In this document: positions 1 to 8,446 of the stretch, one piece after another
Numbering within the stretch: the first letter of the stretch is position 1
Layout: every line of letters begins with the position of its first letter
NCBI GenBank assembly: GCA_052143535.1
Contig: JBKQSS010000093.1
Location: 80,592 to 144,591 of the forward strand
DNA from: JADGRA01 sp052143535
GTDB lineage: Bacteria > Myxococcota > Myxococcia > Myxococcales > Myxococcaceae
Length of the DNA: 64,000 bases
Direction of reading: 5' to 3'
Position numbers and translations under genes: made by a program
Notes under the pieces: model-generated
Told to the model about the DNA's origin: nothing
Seen by the model: the letters and a program-made list of their open reading frames with translations, nothing else
Databases searched by the model: none

Positions 1-2
1 TT

Positions 3-1199
3 CTTCTTTGTCTGCTTGGGTTTGGAAAGCCCTTCTATATGGTGGGCGTCAAAGTACTCGGCCTGAATCTGTCGCCCACAGTCCCGCTGTGCAATGCCGG
101 GCTGCCTCTCACCATCATCGTCGGGTACGGTGCCGACGCGTTGGTGAGGCGGTCGGGCTCGGGACGCGTTCGACGAGCGGTGTGGTTAGCGGCGGGGACT
201 GCCTTGGCGGTCCTTGTCAGCGCAGTTTGGATTTGCCTCAGCCAGTCGCTCCAAGTCCATTGGGCCATACTGGTGGCAATGCTGACGATGCTAGTTCTGC
301 TCGTGGCGCAGCAGGACGATACTCGCCCGGCTCTGTTGCTGCTGAGTCTATTCATTGGGCTGATTGCGGTTTCGGACCCCCTGATACTTCGTCAAAAGTT
401 CTCTGAAATTCAGAGGACTTCGGCTTTCGTAGACGATGTGCGCGCGGCACTGCCGGCCGACTCTCGTTTGGCGGTTGCCGCGCCGGGCGTCCTCGTCTTG
501 CCGGCAAATTTCAACGCCGAGGTTGGTCTTGCTTCTTTGCATACCTACGACAGCCTGTCCTCCAAACGCTACCAGAATCTGATTGCGGCATTGGGTGGAC
601 GAGTCGAGCCCTACGGTCGGCGAAATCGTTTTATTGCGCCGGACTACACCAGCGCGTCGTTTTGGATGGCTAACGTGGGCTTGATGTTGTCGCCGGCGAT
701 GTTGGCGGACCAAAATCTGGACTATCTCGGCGAAAGTGCCGGAACGTTCTTGTACCAAACCCGAGCGCTGATGGGGGAGAGCATCCAGGTGATTCCGAAG
801 GAACCACGTCTCAGGTCCGACGGGCTTGAGATTGGAGACCCTCGCCTGCTGGCGAGGACGTCACCTTCGAAGCTTTCGGACGAAGGTGATCGCCTTGAGT
901 ATCAGGTGGTCCCGGAGGAGCCGTCGTTGCTTGTCGTGAGCCAGACCTTTCATCGGGCCTGGCGCGCGGTCGCCCTGGCCGGAGCGGGATGGGTGCCTGC
1001 GCAGACCGTGGCGGTAAATGGTGTTTTTCAGGGCGTGCTTCTGCCTAAAGACTCAAGACAGGTCCGGCTGACATTCGAGCCTTATTCGCGCTATGCGTGG
1101 ATCGCACACGTGTTTTGGGGGTGGTTGGCGGTGTTGCTGGGAGCTCAGGCCTGGCGCGCGAGCTCGAGGCGGCGTCTTCAAGGCTGGAGGGGGACGTAG
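3..1199 (+). CDS. YfhO-like integral membrane protein, 5'-truncated
   Basis: The reading frame is open from the left edge, so the N-terminus lies outside the window; 398 residues are visible. There are hydrophobic segments near the visible start (VWLAAGTALAVLVSAVWI and a following VAMLTMLVLL run), then a long extracytoplasmic domain, then a last hydrophobic segment before a basic tail. The domain near the end contains LLVVSQTFHRAWRAV, VNGVFQGVLLP and a short FEPYSRYAW stretch. This matches the C-terminal pattern of YfhO/bacterial membrane family proteins (Trp in an HxxW context, then a G-V-L-P turn). YfhO-type proteins are GT-C-fold glycosyltransferases that decorate wall or surface glycans from polyprenyl-linked sugars. 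That role fits the GT2 and amino-sugar genes next door. It converges on the acetyltransferase gene with only 22 bp between the stops. Confidence 0.7.
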   Translation, partial: LLCLLGFGKPFYMVGVKVLGLNLSPTVPLCNAGLPLTIIVGYGADALVRRSGSGRVRRAVWLAAGTALAVLVSAVWICLSQSLQVHWAILVAMLTMLVLLVAQQDDTRPALLLLSLFIGLIAVSDPLILRQKFSEIQRTSAFVDDVRAALPADSRLAVAAPGVLVLPANFNAEVGLASLHTYDSLSSKRYQNLIAALGGRVEPYGRRNRFIAPDYTSASFWMANVGLMLSPAMLADQNLDYLGESAGTFLYQTRALMGESIQVIPKEPRLRSDGLEIGDPRLLARTSPSKLSDEGDRLEYQVVPEEPSLLVVSQTFHRAWRAVALAGAGWVPAQTVAVNGVFQGVLLPKDSRQVRLTFEPYSRYAWIAHVFWGWLAVLLGAQAWRASSRRRLQGWRGT

Positions 1200-1221
1200 A
1201 GTCTCGTGGACCTGACGAAGC

Positions 1222-1947
1222 TCATGGGCGCAGGGCCGGCCACCAGTGGTACCAGAACTGCGAGGAAGTCACCGCGAAGCCGGCGGCCTCATAAAGGCGT
1301 CGGGCCAGAAGGTTGTCTCCTTGTGTGACGACCCGAGCCCTTGTGCAGCCTCTGTCGTGCAGCCAACCCAGCGAGGTGGCGAGGAGCGTCTGGCCGTACT
1401 TCTGTCCCCGCGCCCGCTCGGCGACTCCCAGCAGCCCGATTTCGCCGAGGGCACCGGGGCGAAGGTGGCAGCTGACGTAGCCGACCGGACCTTTGGCATC
1501 AGCACATAGCCACACAGCGTCTGCCGACCCGGAACAGTCGTTCCGAATCCAGGTCCGGTAGAGTTCCACACACCGTTCGCGGGGAAAGTGAACGTCGTTG
1601 AAGAAGCGCGTCTGTCGGTGGGCTTCCCCCGCGATGTGGTCCAAGGCTGAGACGTCGTCTCCGGTCGCAAGCCGTGTGACGTGCCTTTGTAACCGCGATC
1701 CGACAGGAAGCGGAGCGACCTCGAGCGTGAGGCGCTGGTCGACACGTTCAAACCCCGCCGCTTCAGCCACGGCCGCTGACTCGGGTTCTGACGCATCCGC
1801 TAAGAAGTAGAGACAGTCAATTTGGTCTTGGCTGCACCAGGCCTCGATGCGAGCGATGTCCGTCGGTAAAAGCTGGCGAGCCTCCAACCGTGCGATGCGC
1901 AGCCCGAAGAATGCGCTGTCCCAGGATAGGTGCCGGAGTTCAATCAC
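1222..1947 (-). CDS. GNAT N-acetyltransferase, RffC/WecD-like (dTDP-amino-sugar acetyltransferase)
   Basis: This 241-residue protein begins LRHLSWDSAFFGLRIARL after the initial V-I-E. The LxWDSxFFG opening is the hallmark of dTDP-4-amino-4,6-dideoxygalactose acetyltransferases (RffC/WecD). The C-terminal half is a GNAT fold: IGLLGVAERARGQKYGQTLL carries the acetyl-CoA pyrophosphate loop (R-G-Q-K-Y-G), and NLLARRLYEAAGF is the last GNAT motif. I chose the GTG at 1947-1945 because homology begins there; the preceding in-frame residues lie inside the upstream gene. It overlaps the glycosyltransferase stop by 8 bases, which implies translational coupling. Expected role: acetyl-CoA-dependent N-acetylation of the 4-amino sugar made by the WecE-like enzyme two genes upstream. 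Strict substrate identity is inferred. Confidence 0.82.
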   Translation of the reverse strand: MIELRHLSWDSAFFGLRIARLEARQLLPTDIARIEAWCSQDQIDCLYFLADASEPESAAVAEAAGFERVDQRLTLEVAPLPVGSRLQRHVTRLATGDDVSALDHIAGEAHRQTRFFNDVHFPRERCVELYRTWIRNDCSGSADAVWLCADAKGPVGYVSCHLRPGALGEIGLLGVAERARGQKYGQTLLATSLGWLHDRGCTRARVVTQGDNLLARRLYEAAGFAVTSSQFWYHWWPALRP

Positions 1948-2902
1948 GGCCCGGTGGGGGGTTGGCCGTGGTGGGTGCTGACCGCGACCGAACCCAATCC
2001 AGGCCGCGAGCGTTCTCGGCGATGTAAAGCCGGCCGAGGTAGGTACTGATGATGCCCAGAAACGCAAAAAGCAGGCTGAAGAGGAAGGTCACCGCACAAA
2101 ATAGCGAGAGCCAACCGGCAGGAGCTTTCCGCTCGGCCAGAACACGGAAGAGCTCAAAAGCACCAACCCCGAATCCTAAGACCGAAGTTGCGAAGCTGCC
2201 AAGAGTTGCCAAACGAAGCGGAAGCGCACTGAGGGTGGTGATGTGCGCTAGCCAAAGCCGCAAGAGGGTTGTGAGCGTATAAGTAGAACGGCCCATTCTC
2301 CTGGCTCGGTGCTCCACGTTGACCTGGCCGATTCGCTTCGTGGTGCGAAATAGCAAGGCGTCGATGTACGGGTAGACCGAACGGTTGTTGCCCAGGGCAC
2401 GCGCCAAATCGCCTCGAATCGCACGGACATTGGTTACCGCGATACCCGACCGATTGCCAAGTGTGTGCCCAGACAACCAACGGTTCAGACGTGAGGCGAT
2501 GACCCGAAAGAGCGATTGTTCGGTAGCGTCGAAGTTCCCATAAACAACGTCCAGATTTCCGTCCCGAAGTGCTCCGAGAACTGCTTTCGCTGCCGCTGGG
2601 GGGTTTTGCCCGTCGTCATCGACTGTCACCACCCAGTCGCCTCGGGCCATTGCAAACCCTCGCAGAGTCGCTGCGTGTTGACCTCCATTGTTGCCCAACT
2701 CCAGAAAACGGACTCGGGGGTCCGCTGCCGAGAGACGTTCAATCACGCCCTGCACCCCGTCCGGAGAGCCATCGTTCACAAGAACGACCTCGACCGCCAC
2801 TGCCGGGGAGAAGGCCAGCAGCAGCTCGCGCACCGTCACCTCGAGATAGCCCTCGGACCGATAGACGGGAATTACCAGCGAGACCAAACCTTCATAGCCC
2901 AC
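1940..2902 (-). CDS. GT2 polyprenyl-phosphate glycosyltransferase (ArnC/DPM1-like)
   Basis: This is a 320-residue family-2 glycosyltransferase. The N-terminal GT-A domain shows SLVIPVYRSE, then VLVNDGSPDG (about residues 40-50) and VTVDDDGQNPP (about 92-102), the nucleotide-sugar and metal-binding Asp motifs. Two hydrophobic segments near the C-terminus (about 235-255 and 265-290, containing LFCAVTFLFSLLFAFLG) are typical of ArnC/DPM-type enzymes, which transfer a sugar from a nucleotide to undecaprenyl phosphate at the inner membrane. It sits between a WecE-like aminotransferase (11-base overlap upstream) and an RffC-like acetyltransferase (8-base overlap downstream). It may therefore load the acetylated amino sugar onto the lipid carrier. 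The actual donor cannot be read from sequence. Confidence 0.85.
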   Translation of the reverse strand: MGYEGLVSLVIPVYRSEGYLEVTVRELLLAFSPAVAVEVVLVNDGSPDGVQGVIERLSAADPRVRFLELGNNGGQHAATLRGFAMARGDWVVTVDDDGQNPPAAAKAVLGALRDGNLDVVYGNFDATEQSLFRVIASRLNRWLSGHTLGNRSGIAVTNVRAIRGDLARALGNNRSVYPYIDALLFRTTKRIGQVNVEHRARRMGRSTYTLTTLLRLWLAHITTLSALPLRLATLGSFATSVLGFGVGAFELFRVLAERKAPAGWLSLFCAVTFLFSLLFAFLGIISTYLGRLYIAENARGLDWVRSRSAPTTANPPPGRD

Positions 2903-4010
2903 TGATAAACTCCACAGTTCGACCGATGATGGTTTCCACCTCAGCGTCGGTGATGTTGAAGAAGAGAGGTAGGCGAACTAGACAATCGGTGAGGTGCTCT
3001 GCCATCGGAAGCGACCGTCCGTCGTGGAATTTTTGGCCCATGGGTGAGCGATGGAGCGCCACATAATGAAACGGAGTGAGAATGCCGTGCTCCCGCATAT
3101 GGGAAATATAGGCGGCTCGTTGCGCACCGCGCTGGAATACCAGCGCGAAAAGGTGGGAGTTGCTGGTATTCCCCGGCGGCACGGGCAAGAGCGCGGCTCC
3201 CGCTCGCTCGGCGGGAGCCTGCAACGCGAGCTCGTAGGCGCGGAAAACTTCGTGTCGGCGTCGCTGAATTTTGTCGAAGGCCTCCAACTGAGGCAGGAGG
3301 TAGGCGGCATTGAGCTCCGACAGGACATACGAGGAGCCGATGTCCACCCACGTGTACTTATCGACTAAACCTTGGTGGAAGCGGCGCCGATTGGTCCCCT
3401 TCTCGCGCAGGTACTCCGCGCGCTCGACCATATCGCTGTCCGAAACAATCAGCGCTCCCCCCTCGCCACACCCAACGTTTTTTGTCTCGTGAAAGCTGAT
3501 GGTTCCTGCGAACCCGAAGGTCCCCAGGGGCTTGCCTCGAAAACTTGCACCCAACGCTTGAGCAGCATCCTCGACGACTGGAAGCCCGCGCGCTGCTACT
3601 GCGAGCGCCTCCATGTCACAGGAATTGCCAGCGTAGTGGACGACGCAGACAGCACGCGTTCGGGCCGTCAGGAGACGTTCTACCTCCCGGATGTCGATGT
3701 TCCCGCTTTCGTCGACGTCGGCGAAGACGGGCCGAGCCCCGCGCAAGACGAAGGCATTGGCAGTCGAAACAAAAGTGAACGACGGAAGGATGACCTCATC
3801 GCCCGGACCAACGTCTAGCAGGAGCGCCGCCATTTCGAGGGCGTGACTGCATGAGGAGACGAGGAGCACGCGCTTGCCGAGCTTTTCCTGAAGACGCGCC
3901 TCACACAGGTCTCCGAGCGGACCACACCCGGCCGTCTGCCCCCCGCGAAATGCACGTCCGATGGCCTCGAGCTCGTTGCCGAGCTGGACTGGCTTGTTGA
4001 AGGGGATCAT
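2892..4010 (-). CDS. wecE: DegT/DnrJ/EryC1/StrS aminotransferase, WecE/RffA-like
   Basis: A 372-residue PLP-dependent sugar aminotransferase. The start ATG at 4010 gives MIPFNKP, the N-terminus typical of dTDP-4-amino-4,6-dideoxygalactose transaminase (WecE, 376 residues in E. coli). Seen residues: VVEDAAQALG with Asp149 (PLP ring N contact), and SFHETKNVGCGEGG with Lys177 as the Schiff-base lysine. VHYAGNSCDM and PSFTFVSTANAF are also family blocks. Reaction known for the family: dTDP-4-keto-6-deoxyglucose plus glutamate gives dTDP-4-amino-4,6-dideoxygalactose. The pairing with an RffC/WecD-like acetyltransferase in the same operon supports a dTDP-Fuc4NAc-like product. The dehydratase and thymidylyltransferase (RmlA/RmlB) are not in this window. 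A closely related aminotransferase with a different product stereochemistry is the main alternative. Confidence 0.85.
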   Translation of the reverse strand: MIPFNKPVQLGNELEAIGRAFRGGQTAGCGPLGDLCEARLQEKLGKRVLLVSSCSHALEMAALLLDVGPGDEVILPSFTFVSTANAFVLRGARPVFADVDESGNIDIREVERLLTARTRAVCVVHYAGNSCDMEALAVAARGLPVVEDAAQALGASFRGKPLGTFGFAGTISFHETKNVGCGEGGALIVSDSDMVERAEYLREKGTNRRRFHQGLVDKYTWVDIGSSYVLSELNAAYLLPQLEAFDKIQRRRHEVFRAYELALQAPAERAGAALLPVPPGNTSNSHLFALVFQRGAQRAAYISHMREHGILTPFHYVALHRSPMGQKFHDGRSLPMAEHLTDCLVRLPLFFNITDAEVETIIGRTVEFISGL

Positions 4011-4341
4011 CGCTCGCGGTTCCGCCAACGCCGCACGACGTCGGAAACCAGAAACGACACTCTTGAAATGCAATGGACGGGGGCACCTCCTGAGCGGTGG
4101 CCGCCTTCGGTAGAGAGGTTCTTTTCTGCTCTGCGCAAGGGTAGGCTCAAGCGTGGCGCGTGCTATTTGTCGGGACAGCACCAGCGGGCATTCATCTCAC
4201 CAGTCGAACCGATGACATCAAGAAGGCCCGAAAGCGACTGTATCGCCACAACTTTTTCGGCGCCAGTAGTTGCCGTCAGTCTTCAGAGTGTAATCGCCGG
4301 GTTCCTGGTAGTCGGTCCGGCCCGCAGCCCAAACTGACAAC
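4011..4341. other. Intergenic divergent region (wecE-like / methyltransferase)
   Basis: 331 bases lie between two divergent starts, so promoters for both directions should be here. Short frames exist but none has a start signal or recognisable protein. I saw no convincing -35/-10 pair. A GG-rich string near 4155 resembles half of a sigma-54 site but lacks the downstream GC. Confidence 0.6.
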
Positions 4342-5175
4342 ATGGACATCGCTGAGCTTGCCGAGGGCCTCACGGAGGTCGAGCCTGGACTTTTTCGGGG
4401 CGTGCGGACGGAGGAGGTCTCCTATCGCGACGAGGCGCACGACCTGTACCTTGACCTGGAAGAGCGGTCGTTCTGGTTTCGTCACCGGAACGACTGCATT
4501 GCTGCTCTGGTTGAACGGCACCCGCCTCCTGGAATTCTCCTCGACGTTGGCGGGGGGAACGGATTCGTTTCAAAGAGGCTGCTTTCCGAAGGCGTCGACA
4601 CGATTTTGCTCGAACCTGGTGAGCGGGGAGCGCGCAATGCACGACTTCGACGCGGCCTGCCAGTAGTCATCTGGGCCACACTTGCAGACGCTCGAATTCG
4701 CCCCGGAAGCCTCGGGGGCGTCGGAGCGTTCGATGTCCTGGAGCACCTAGAGCATCCAGAGCAGTTTTGCGACGAGGTTGCAGACCTGCTCTCGCCCGAT
4801 GGGATGCTGTACGCGACAGTTCCGGTAGGGCGCTGGCTGTGGTCCCCGGCCGACATCGATGCCGGACACCATCGGCGCTATTCGGAAAAGTCCCTCAAAA
4901 AACTCCTCGAACCCCGCTTCGAAATCCTGCACCTGTCCCACTTTTTCCGTCCGCTGGTGCTGCCGCTCTTTCTCTTTCGCGCGCTCCCCTATCGGCTTGG
5001 AATCGCCCGCCGTCGACAGTTGCTCCCGACGGCAACGGAGCACGCAGCAGGCAAGGCCACTCTGTCGCGGGCGCTCCAGCTGCTTCACGCGAGTGAGGTG
5101 CGATACATTCGCTCGGGCCGAGCCCTCCAGACAGGCGCGAGTTGCTTGGTTGCCGCCCGAAGGAGGTCCGCATAG
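4342..5175 (+). CDS. Class I SAM-dependent methyltransferase (sugar locus)
   Basis: 277 residues. Motif I is clear at about residues 66-76 (ILLDVGGGNGF), with an acidic residue at the end of strand beta-2 (TILLEPGERG, about 88-97). The FDVLEHLEHPEQF stretch around residues 130-145 fits motif IV/post-IV of Methyltransf_11/23-type enzymes. A DAGHHRRYSEKSL segment near residue 180 recurs in methyltransferases found in polysaccharide gene clusters. The acceptor is unknown; O-methylation of a glycan or lipid-linked sugar is a reasonable guess from context. It starts with ATG 331 bases from the divergent aminotransferase operon and converges on the GT-C-like gene. Confidence 0.8.
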   Translation: MDIAELAEGLTEVEPGLFRGVRTEEVSYRDEAHDLYLDLEERSFWFRHRNDCIAALVERHPPPGILLDVGGGNGFVSKRLLSEGVDTILLEPGERGARNARLRRGLPVVIWATLADARIRPGSLGGVGAFDVLEHLEHPEQFCDEVADLLSPDGMLYATVPVGRWLWSPADIDAGHHRRYSEKSLKKLLEPRFEILHLSHFFRPLVLPLFLFRALPYRLGIARRRQLLPTATEHAAGKATLSRALQLLHASEVRYIRSGRALQTGASCLVAARRRSA

Positions 5176-5258
5176 CTCAGCGTCCCGGACGCACGCGGGC
5201 GACCGGGCTGGCAGCTAGGGCGGAGGCGCGTCTCGTCCCTCAATTTTTCCGGTGACGG

Positions 5259-6830
5259 TCATTTAGGTTGACGGCGATAGATTTGAAGGTCCCGGTTCTG
5301 CGACATTCCATTGACTCGCTGAAAGTTGTCCTCGATGTATTGTTCAATCAATGGGTGTGTATTTCGATACTGCAGGTCATCCCGACCATCTAAAAGCACG
5401 GTGACAATCACTGCGAACTCCGGCTCGGCCGCCGCGAGCCGCTCTATCTCTCGTCGTTGGAAGGCATCGCTCTTTCGCCACGGCGTATAAATCTCCCAGG
5501 TCGGAGACTTAGCATTAAGCACTGCATACGCGCCCGGCCAAAACGGTGCGACAAAAAACGCTCTGTCGCCCGGTGCGAGCTCCGTCGCAAGTCGCCGTAG
5601 CAGTGAAATGTCGCTAGCCGTGCCACGGTCAACTTGAAGTTGGTCGCCTCCAAGCGCCACCCACTCGCACGCATTTTCTGTCTTGCATCGCCATGCCGGG
5701 TGCCGACCGATCGTCGCGCCCCAACTCGTCGCGCAAAGCAAACCGAGCAGCAACCATCGGCCAGGATTTGCTGCCCTCATCGCAATTCCCAAAATGCCGA
5801 TGAGCATTGGAAAAATGCCGAGTGCTACATGTGACAGATCGGCGCGCGACAGCGTGTAGTGCAGGTAGGGAAGTCCTACAAAGGCGCAAGCGACCAGCAA
5901 CGGCTGCACCGGTTTCTCAACGAGCCTCGCGGCGCAGACATAGAGGGCTGCCGCCAAGCCGAATAGGAGCATAGCGACGAAAAACAGACCCAGCAGAACA
6001 CTCTCTATGGATTCGTTCAGCGGAACGCCAAGGGTCCGAATTCGCCACGGCCAAGGCAAGGGAAGGGGCAAGTTGGTCGCCTTGACTTCAAACAAGAGCT
6101 TGATGCTGTCAGCAAACGCAGGCGCAAAGTGCTGAACCGAAGTGAGCATCAGCAAAAGCGGAAGGTAGCCGGCGATGAGACCAACGAGAAAAAAGAGGCA
6201 CCCTTGACGCAAGGCTCGCCAGTCCTGACAGTTTAAAGAGAAGTAGAAGAGTACGCCTAAACTCGCGATGAGCCCATACACCCCATGATTTCGACCGATG
6301 CAGGCGGCCAAGCCGACGGCGAGGCCTGCCAGAAACTCCGAAAGCCTGGTGGGCCGGCGGACGAGAAAAGTGAGGGCGCAGACCAAACCGATGGAGACTG
6401 AAAGGTCGAACAATCTGTAGCGTGGAATCATCCACGCTCCCAGTGTCATGGCGCTAACGCCTAGCGCCGCGAAGCCAGCGCGTTTGCGGTCGCCAGCGGC
6501 CAGGAGGCTGAGGACCGTCGCAAGAGCCAATCCCTGGGGGATAAGCAAGGTGCGTCGGAGGGCCATCAGTCCATCCGCACCAGTCAGCCGCATGAGCGCG
6601 GCGCTGAAATAATACCGCCCTGGATCGTAAGCTTGGAAATCCCGAATCGGGACCTCACCTGCCAGAACGCGCTGCACCCCGTACCAAAGGAAGCCCTCGT
6701 CCCACAAGGTGAATCCCTGTCGGCCCTCCCAAAGGGACAGGGCGGTCGTCGCCAATATTGCAACAAATATGGCCCGGGCCACTGGGGAAGCGAGGGCGGC
6801 AGCTAACTCCTTTTGGGCCCGTTCGCGCAT
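5259..6830 (-). CDS. GT-C-like multispanning glycosyltransferase (ArnT/PMT-type topology)
   Basis: A 523-residue polytopic membrane protein. After the first transmembrane segment comes a large loop with LWDEGFLWYGVQRVLAGE and then DFQAYDPGRYYF. The acidic pair in that first loop is where ArnT, PMT and GT39/GT83-like enzymes place their catalytic Asp. About ten further hydrophobic helices follow (for example LLVACAFVGLPYLHYTL and MLIGILGIAMRA). The C-terminal 130 residues are soluble and probably periplasmic. Family knowledge: such proteins move a sugar from a polyprenyl phosphate to a periplasmic acceptor. It may use the product of the ArnC-like enzyme upstream (inference). A polymerase or other membrane protein of a sugar locus is the alternative. 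Confidence 0.65.
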   Translation of the reverse strand: MRERAQKELAAALASPVARAIFVAILATTALSLWEGRQGFTLWDEGFLWYGVQRVLAGEVPIRDFQAYDPGRYYFSAALMRLTGADGLMALRRTLLIPQGLALATVLSLLAAGDRKRAGFAALGVSAMTLGAWMIPRYRLFDLSVSIGLVCALTFLVRRPTRLSEFLAGLAVGLAACIGRNHGVYGLIASLGVLFYFSLNCQDWRALRQGCLFFLVGLIAGYLPLLLMLTSVQHFAPAFADSIKLLFEVKATNLPLPLPWPWRIRTLGVPLNESIESVLLGLFFVAMLLFGLAAALYVCAARLVEKPVQPLLVACAFVGLPYLHYTLSRADLSHVALGIFPMLIGILGIAMRAANPGRWLLLGLLCATSWGATIGRHPAWRCKTENACEWVALGGDQLQVDRGTASDISLLRRLATELAPGDRAFFVAPFWPGAYAVLNAKSPTWEIYTPWRKSDAFQRREIERLAAAEPEFAVIVTVLLDGRDDLQYRNTHPLIEQYIEDNFQRVNGMSQNRDLQIYRRQPK

Positions 6831-7245
6831 GGAGTGGAGACTCCGCGGTGATTATAGCTCGAGCGACGACTGCCCTTGGAAAAATGCGCGCCTTTGGGAG
6901 CCGGTGGTGGTCGCCGCCGGTCGAGCCAACTCGCCGCCGAGGGAGGAGGGCTTCTATCTCAGCCCGCCCCTCGGGCGGGAGCCCGGCTGGTTTGCGTCTT
7001 AGGCTCCGCTCGGCCGGGCCGCCGGCGAATTCATCGAGACGACGCCCTTCTCGCTTGCCCATCCCAGCACGTCTGGTTGTGGTCTCAAGGTCAGCCTCTG
7101 GAACGGGTAGCTCGCGCACAGAGTCGAGGGCCGACGGGACGCTCCGAGCGGGAACGCAGGTCAGTAAGAAGCGTTTCCCCGCGACTCGACTTCTTGTAGA
7201 GTCTCAGGTCAAAAGAGAGGAGCCCAACTTCTGGCCCGCATTCGA
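6831..7245. other. Intergenic region with a GC hairpin
   Basis: 415 bases between the divergent GT-C-like and GT2 genes. Short frames on both strands look like chance frames (Arg/Pro/Ser-rich, no motifs). It contains a perfect 7-bp stem with a 3-base loop (CCCGCCC-CTC-GGGCGGG, 6963-6979), with no T-run. A purine-rich AGAGAGGAG at 7214-7222 looks like a ribosome-binding site but lies 23 bases before the ATG used for the next gene. Confidence 0.5.
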
Positions 7246-8034
7246 ATGCTTGGCGTGTTTCTGTGTTACAACGACGGAGATTTTCTTCGAGACGCGCTAG
7301 CGTACCTGCTCAACCAGGAGCACCAGCTGGTGGTCTGGGATCATGGGTCGACTGACAACACGGCGGAAGTAATTAGGGAATTTCGCGCCGATTTGGTCGA
7401 GACCCGGAGGATTCCGAGAGAATTTGATTTTTATGAAATTTACCCGTCGATGTCCCGGCATCTGATGGAGAATTACATATCCACCTACGATTGGATTTCG
7501 TGGCCGGACCAGGATGAGATTTTGGAGGGCCCATCGCGGGTGAAGAGTTATTGCAGATGGATCGAAGAGGTCTACGAATCTCCATGTAATTGGATACAAT
7601 TTCGGAATTTTAATTTCTGGCTTACGAGCGCGGACAATCCTGAGGTTATCTCCCCCATCGAGAGAATTAGACACTACTCGTTGTTCCCGGATTGCGCTCC
7701 GCGCATACGGGCCTGGCGCGCGAGCGTGACGAATATTCGAGTGTTTAACCACAACGCTTTGTCCGGGGCCCGGTGGCCGGAGTTGTTTAACCTTCGCCAC
7801 TATTCGATGCGGAGCCGAGAGCAGATGATGGCGCGTCTCATGCGTGACCGAACTGGTTTGCGCCGGGGTGACAGCAACTACCATTACGAGAACATGAGGT
7901 TTCGGATGGGACGGCTTGAGATCCCAGCATCGAGCCTGCACTGTGATGATGGGGTGGGCGCGTTGAATCCGGAGCCGATTTTCAACTGGCGGCTGCTGTA
8001 CGGTTCCGGTCCACCGGAAGCAGGGACTCAATGA
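7246..8034 (+). CDS. Family 2 glycosyltransferase (Glyco_tranf_2_4-like), AT-rich
   Basis: 262 residues. It opens LGVFLCYNDGDFL and continues with VVWDHGSTDNTAEV, the beta-strand plus STDNT turn of GT2 enzymes. WISWPDQDEIL at about residues 84-93 supplies the acidic D-x-D/E metal motif, and the rest resembles the PF13704 type that lacks transmembrane segments. The acceptor is unknown. Codons such as GAA, TTT, AAT and ATT are common, unlike the GC-ending codons in the rest of the window, which suggests horizontal acquisition. The start is uncertain: the best Shine-Dalgarno-like string (7214-7222) would suit a CTG at 7231 (spacing 8) better than the ATG at 7246. It converges on the release-factor-like gene with a 28-bp gap. 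Confidence 0.75.
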   Translation: MLGVFLCYNDGDFLRDALAYLLNQEHQLVVWDHGSTDNTAEVIREFRADLVETRRIPREFDFYEIYPSMSRHLMENYISTYDWISWPDQDEILEGPSRVKSYCRWIEEVYESPCNWIQFRNFNFWLTSADNPEVISPIERIRHYSLFPDCAPRIRAWRASVTNIRVFNHNALSGARWPELFNLRHYSMRSREQMMARLMRDRTGLRRGDSNYHYENMRFRMGRLEIPASSLHCDDGVGALNPEPIFNWRLLYGSGPPEAGTQ

Positions 8035-8062
8035 GTTGTGTCAGTCCCCGACGCGAGCGCCG

Positions 8063-8446
8063 TCATTCCTCCCCTCGCCGAGTTGCCTTCGCTCGCGCAT
8101 GGTGCCGCTTCGCTGCGAGTCGGCGTTCCTTGGAGGCGCGAGAGGGACGTGTCGGCTTTCGTACTCGTGGGACGTGGGAGAGCGCCCGCAGCGCCGCCCG
8201 GAGGCGGCGGAGGGCCACGGCTCGGTTTTGCGCCTGGCTGCGGCGCTCGGTGGCCGTCACGCTGAGCCCAGTGGCGGGGTGCAAGAGCCGGACGGCTGAG
8301 GCCGTCTTATTTCGGTGCTGTCCTCCCGGACCGCTTCCGATGAAGAAGGTTTCTAGACTGGCCTGAAGCAGGCCCTCGTCTCCCAGCCGCAGTGCCTCGG
8401 CCGCTGCTCGCCGTCGCTCTGGGCTGACGTCTTTAGGCTCGTGCAT
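8063..8446 (-). CDS. Peptide chain release factor-like protein with GGQ motif (ArfB/PrfH-type)
   Basis: 127 residues consisting of one class-I release-factor catalytic domain. SGPGGQHRNKTASAVRL at about residues 38-54 contains the GGQ that triggers peptidyl-tRNA hydrolysis, and QAQNRAVALRRLRAAL is the following family block. A basic C-terminal tail (KERRLAAKRHHARAKATRR) resembles the ribosome-tunnel-binding tail of ArfB/YaeJ. There is no anticodon-mimic domain, so it is not RF1 or RF2. Likely role: release of nascent chains from stalled ribosomes, or an RF-H-like function. Start ATG at 8446 is chosen because homology begins immediately after it; no strong ribosome-binding site is seen. The much longer frame upstream on this strand is antisense to the UvrA gene. 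Confidence 0.8.
   Translation of the reverse strand: MHEPKDVSPERRRAAAEALRLGDEGLLQASLETFFIGSGPGGQHRNKTASAVRLLHPATGLSVTATERRSQAQNRAVALRRLRAALRALSHVPRVRKPTRPSRASKERRLAAKRHHARAKATRRGEE

Noticed and set aside
4150..4175. Possible sigma-54 promoter (TGGCGCG near 4155)
   Set aside because: The GC dinucleotide required at -12 is absent at the right spacing.
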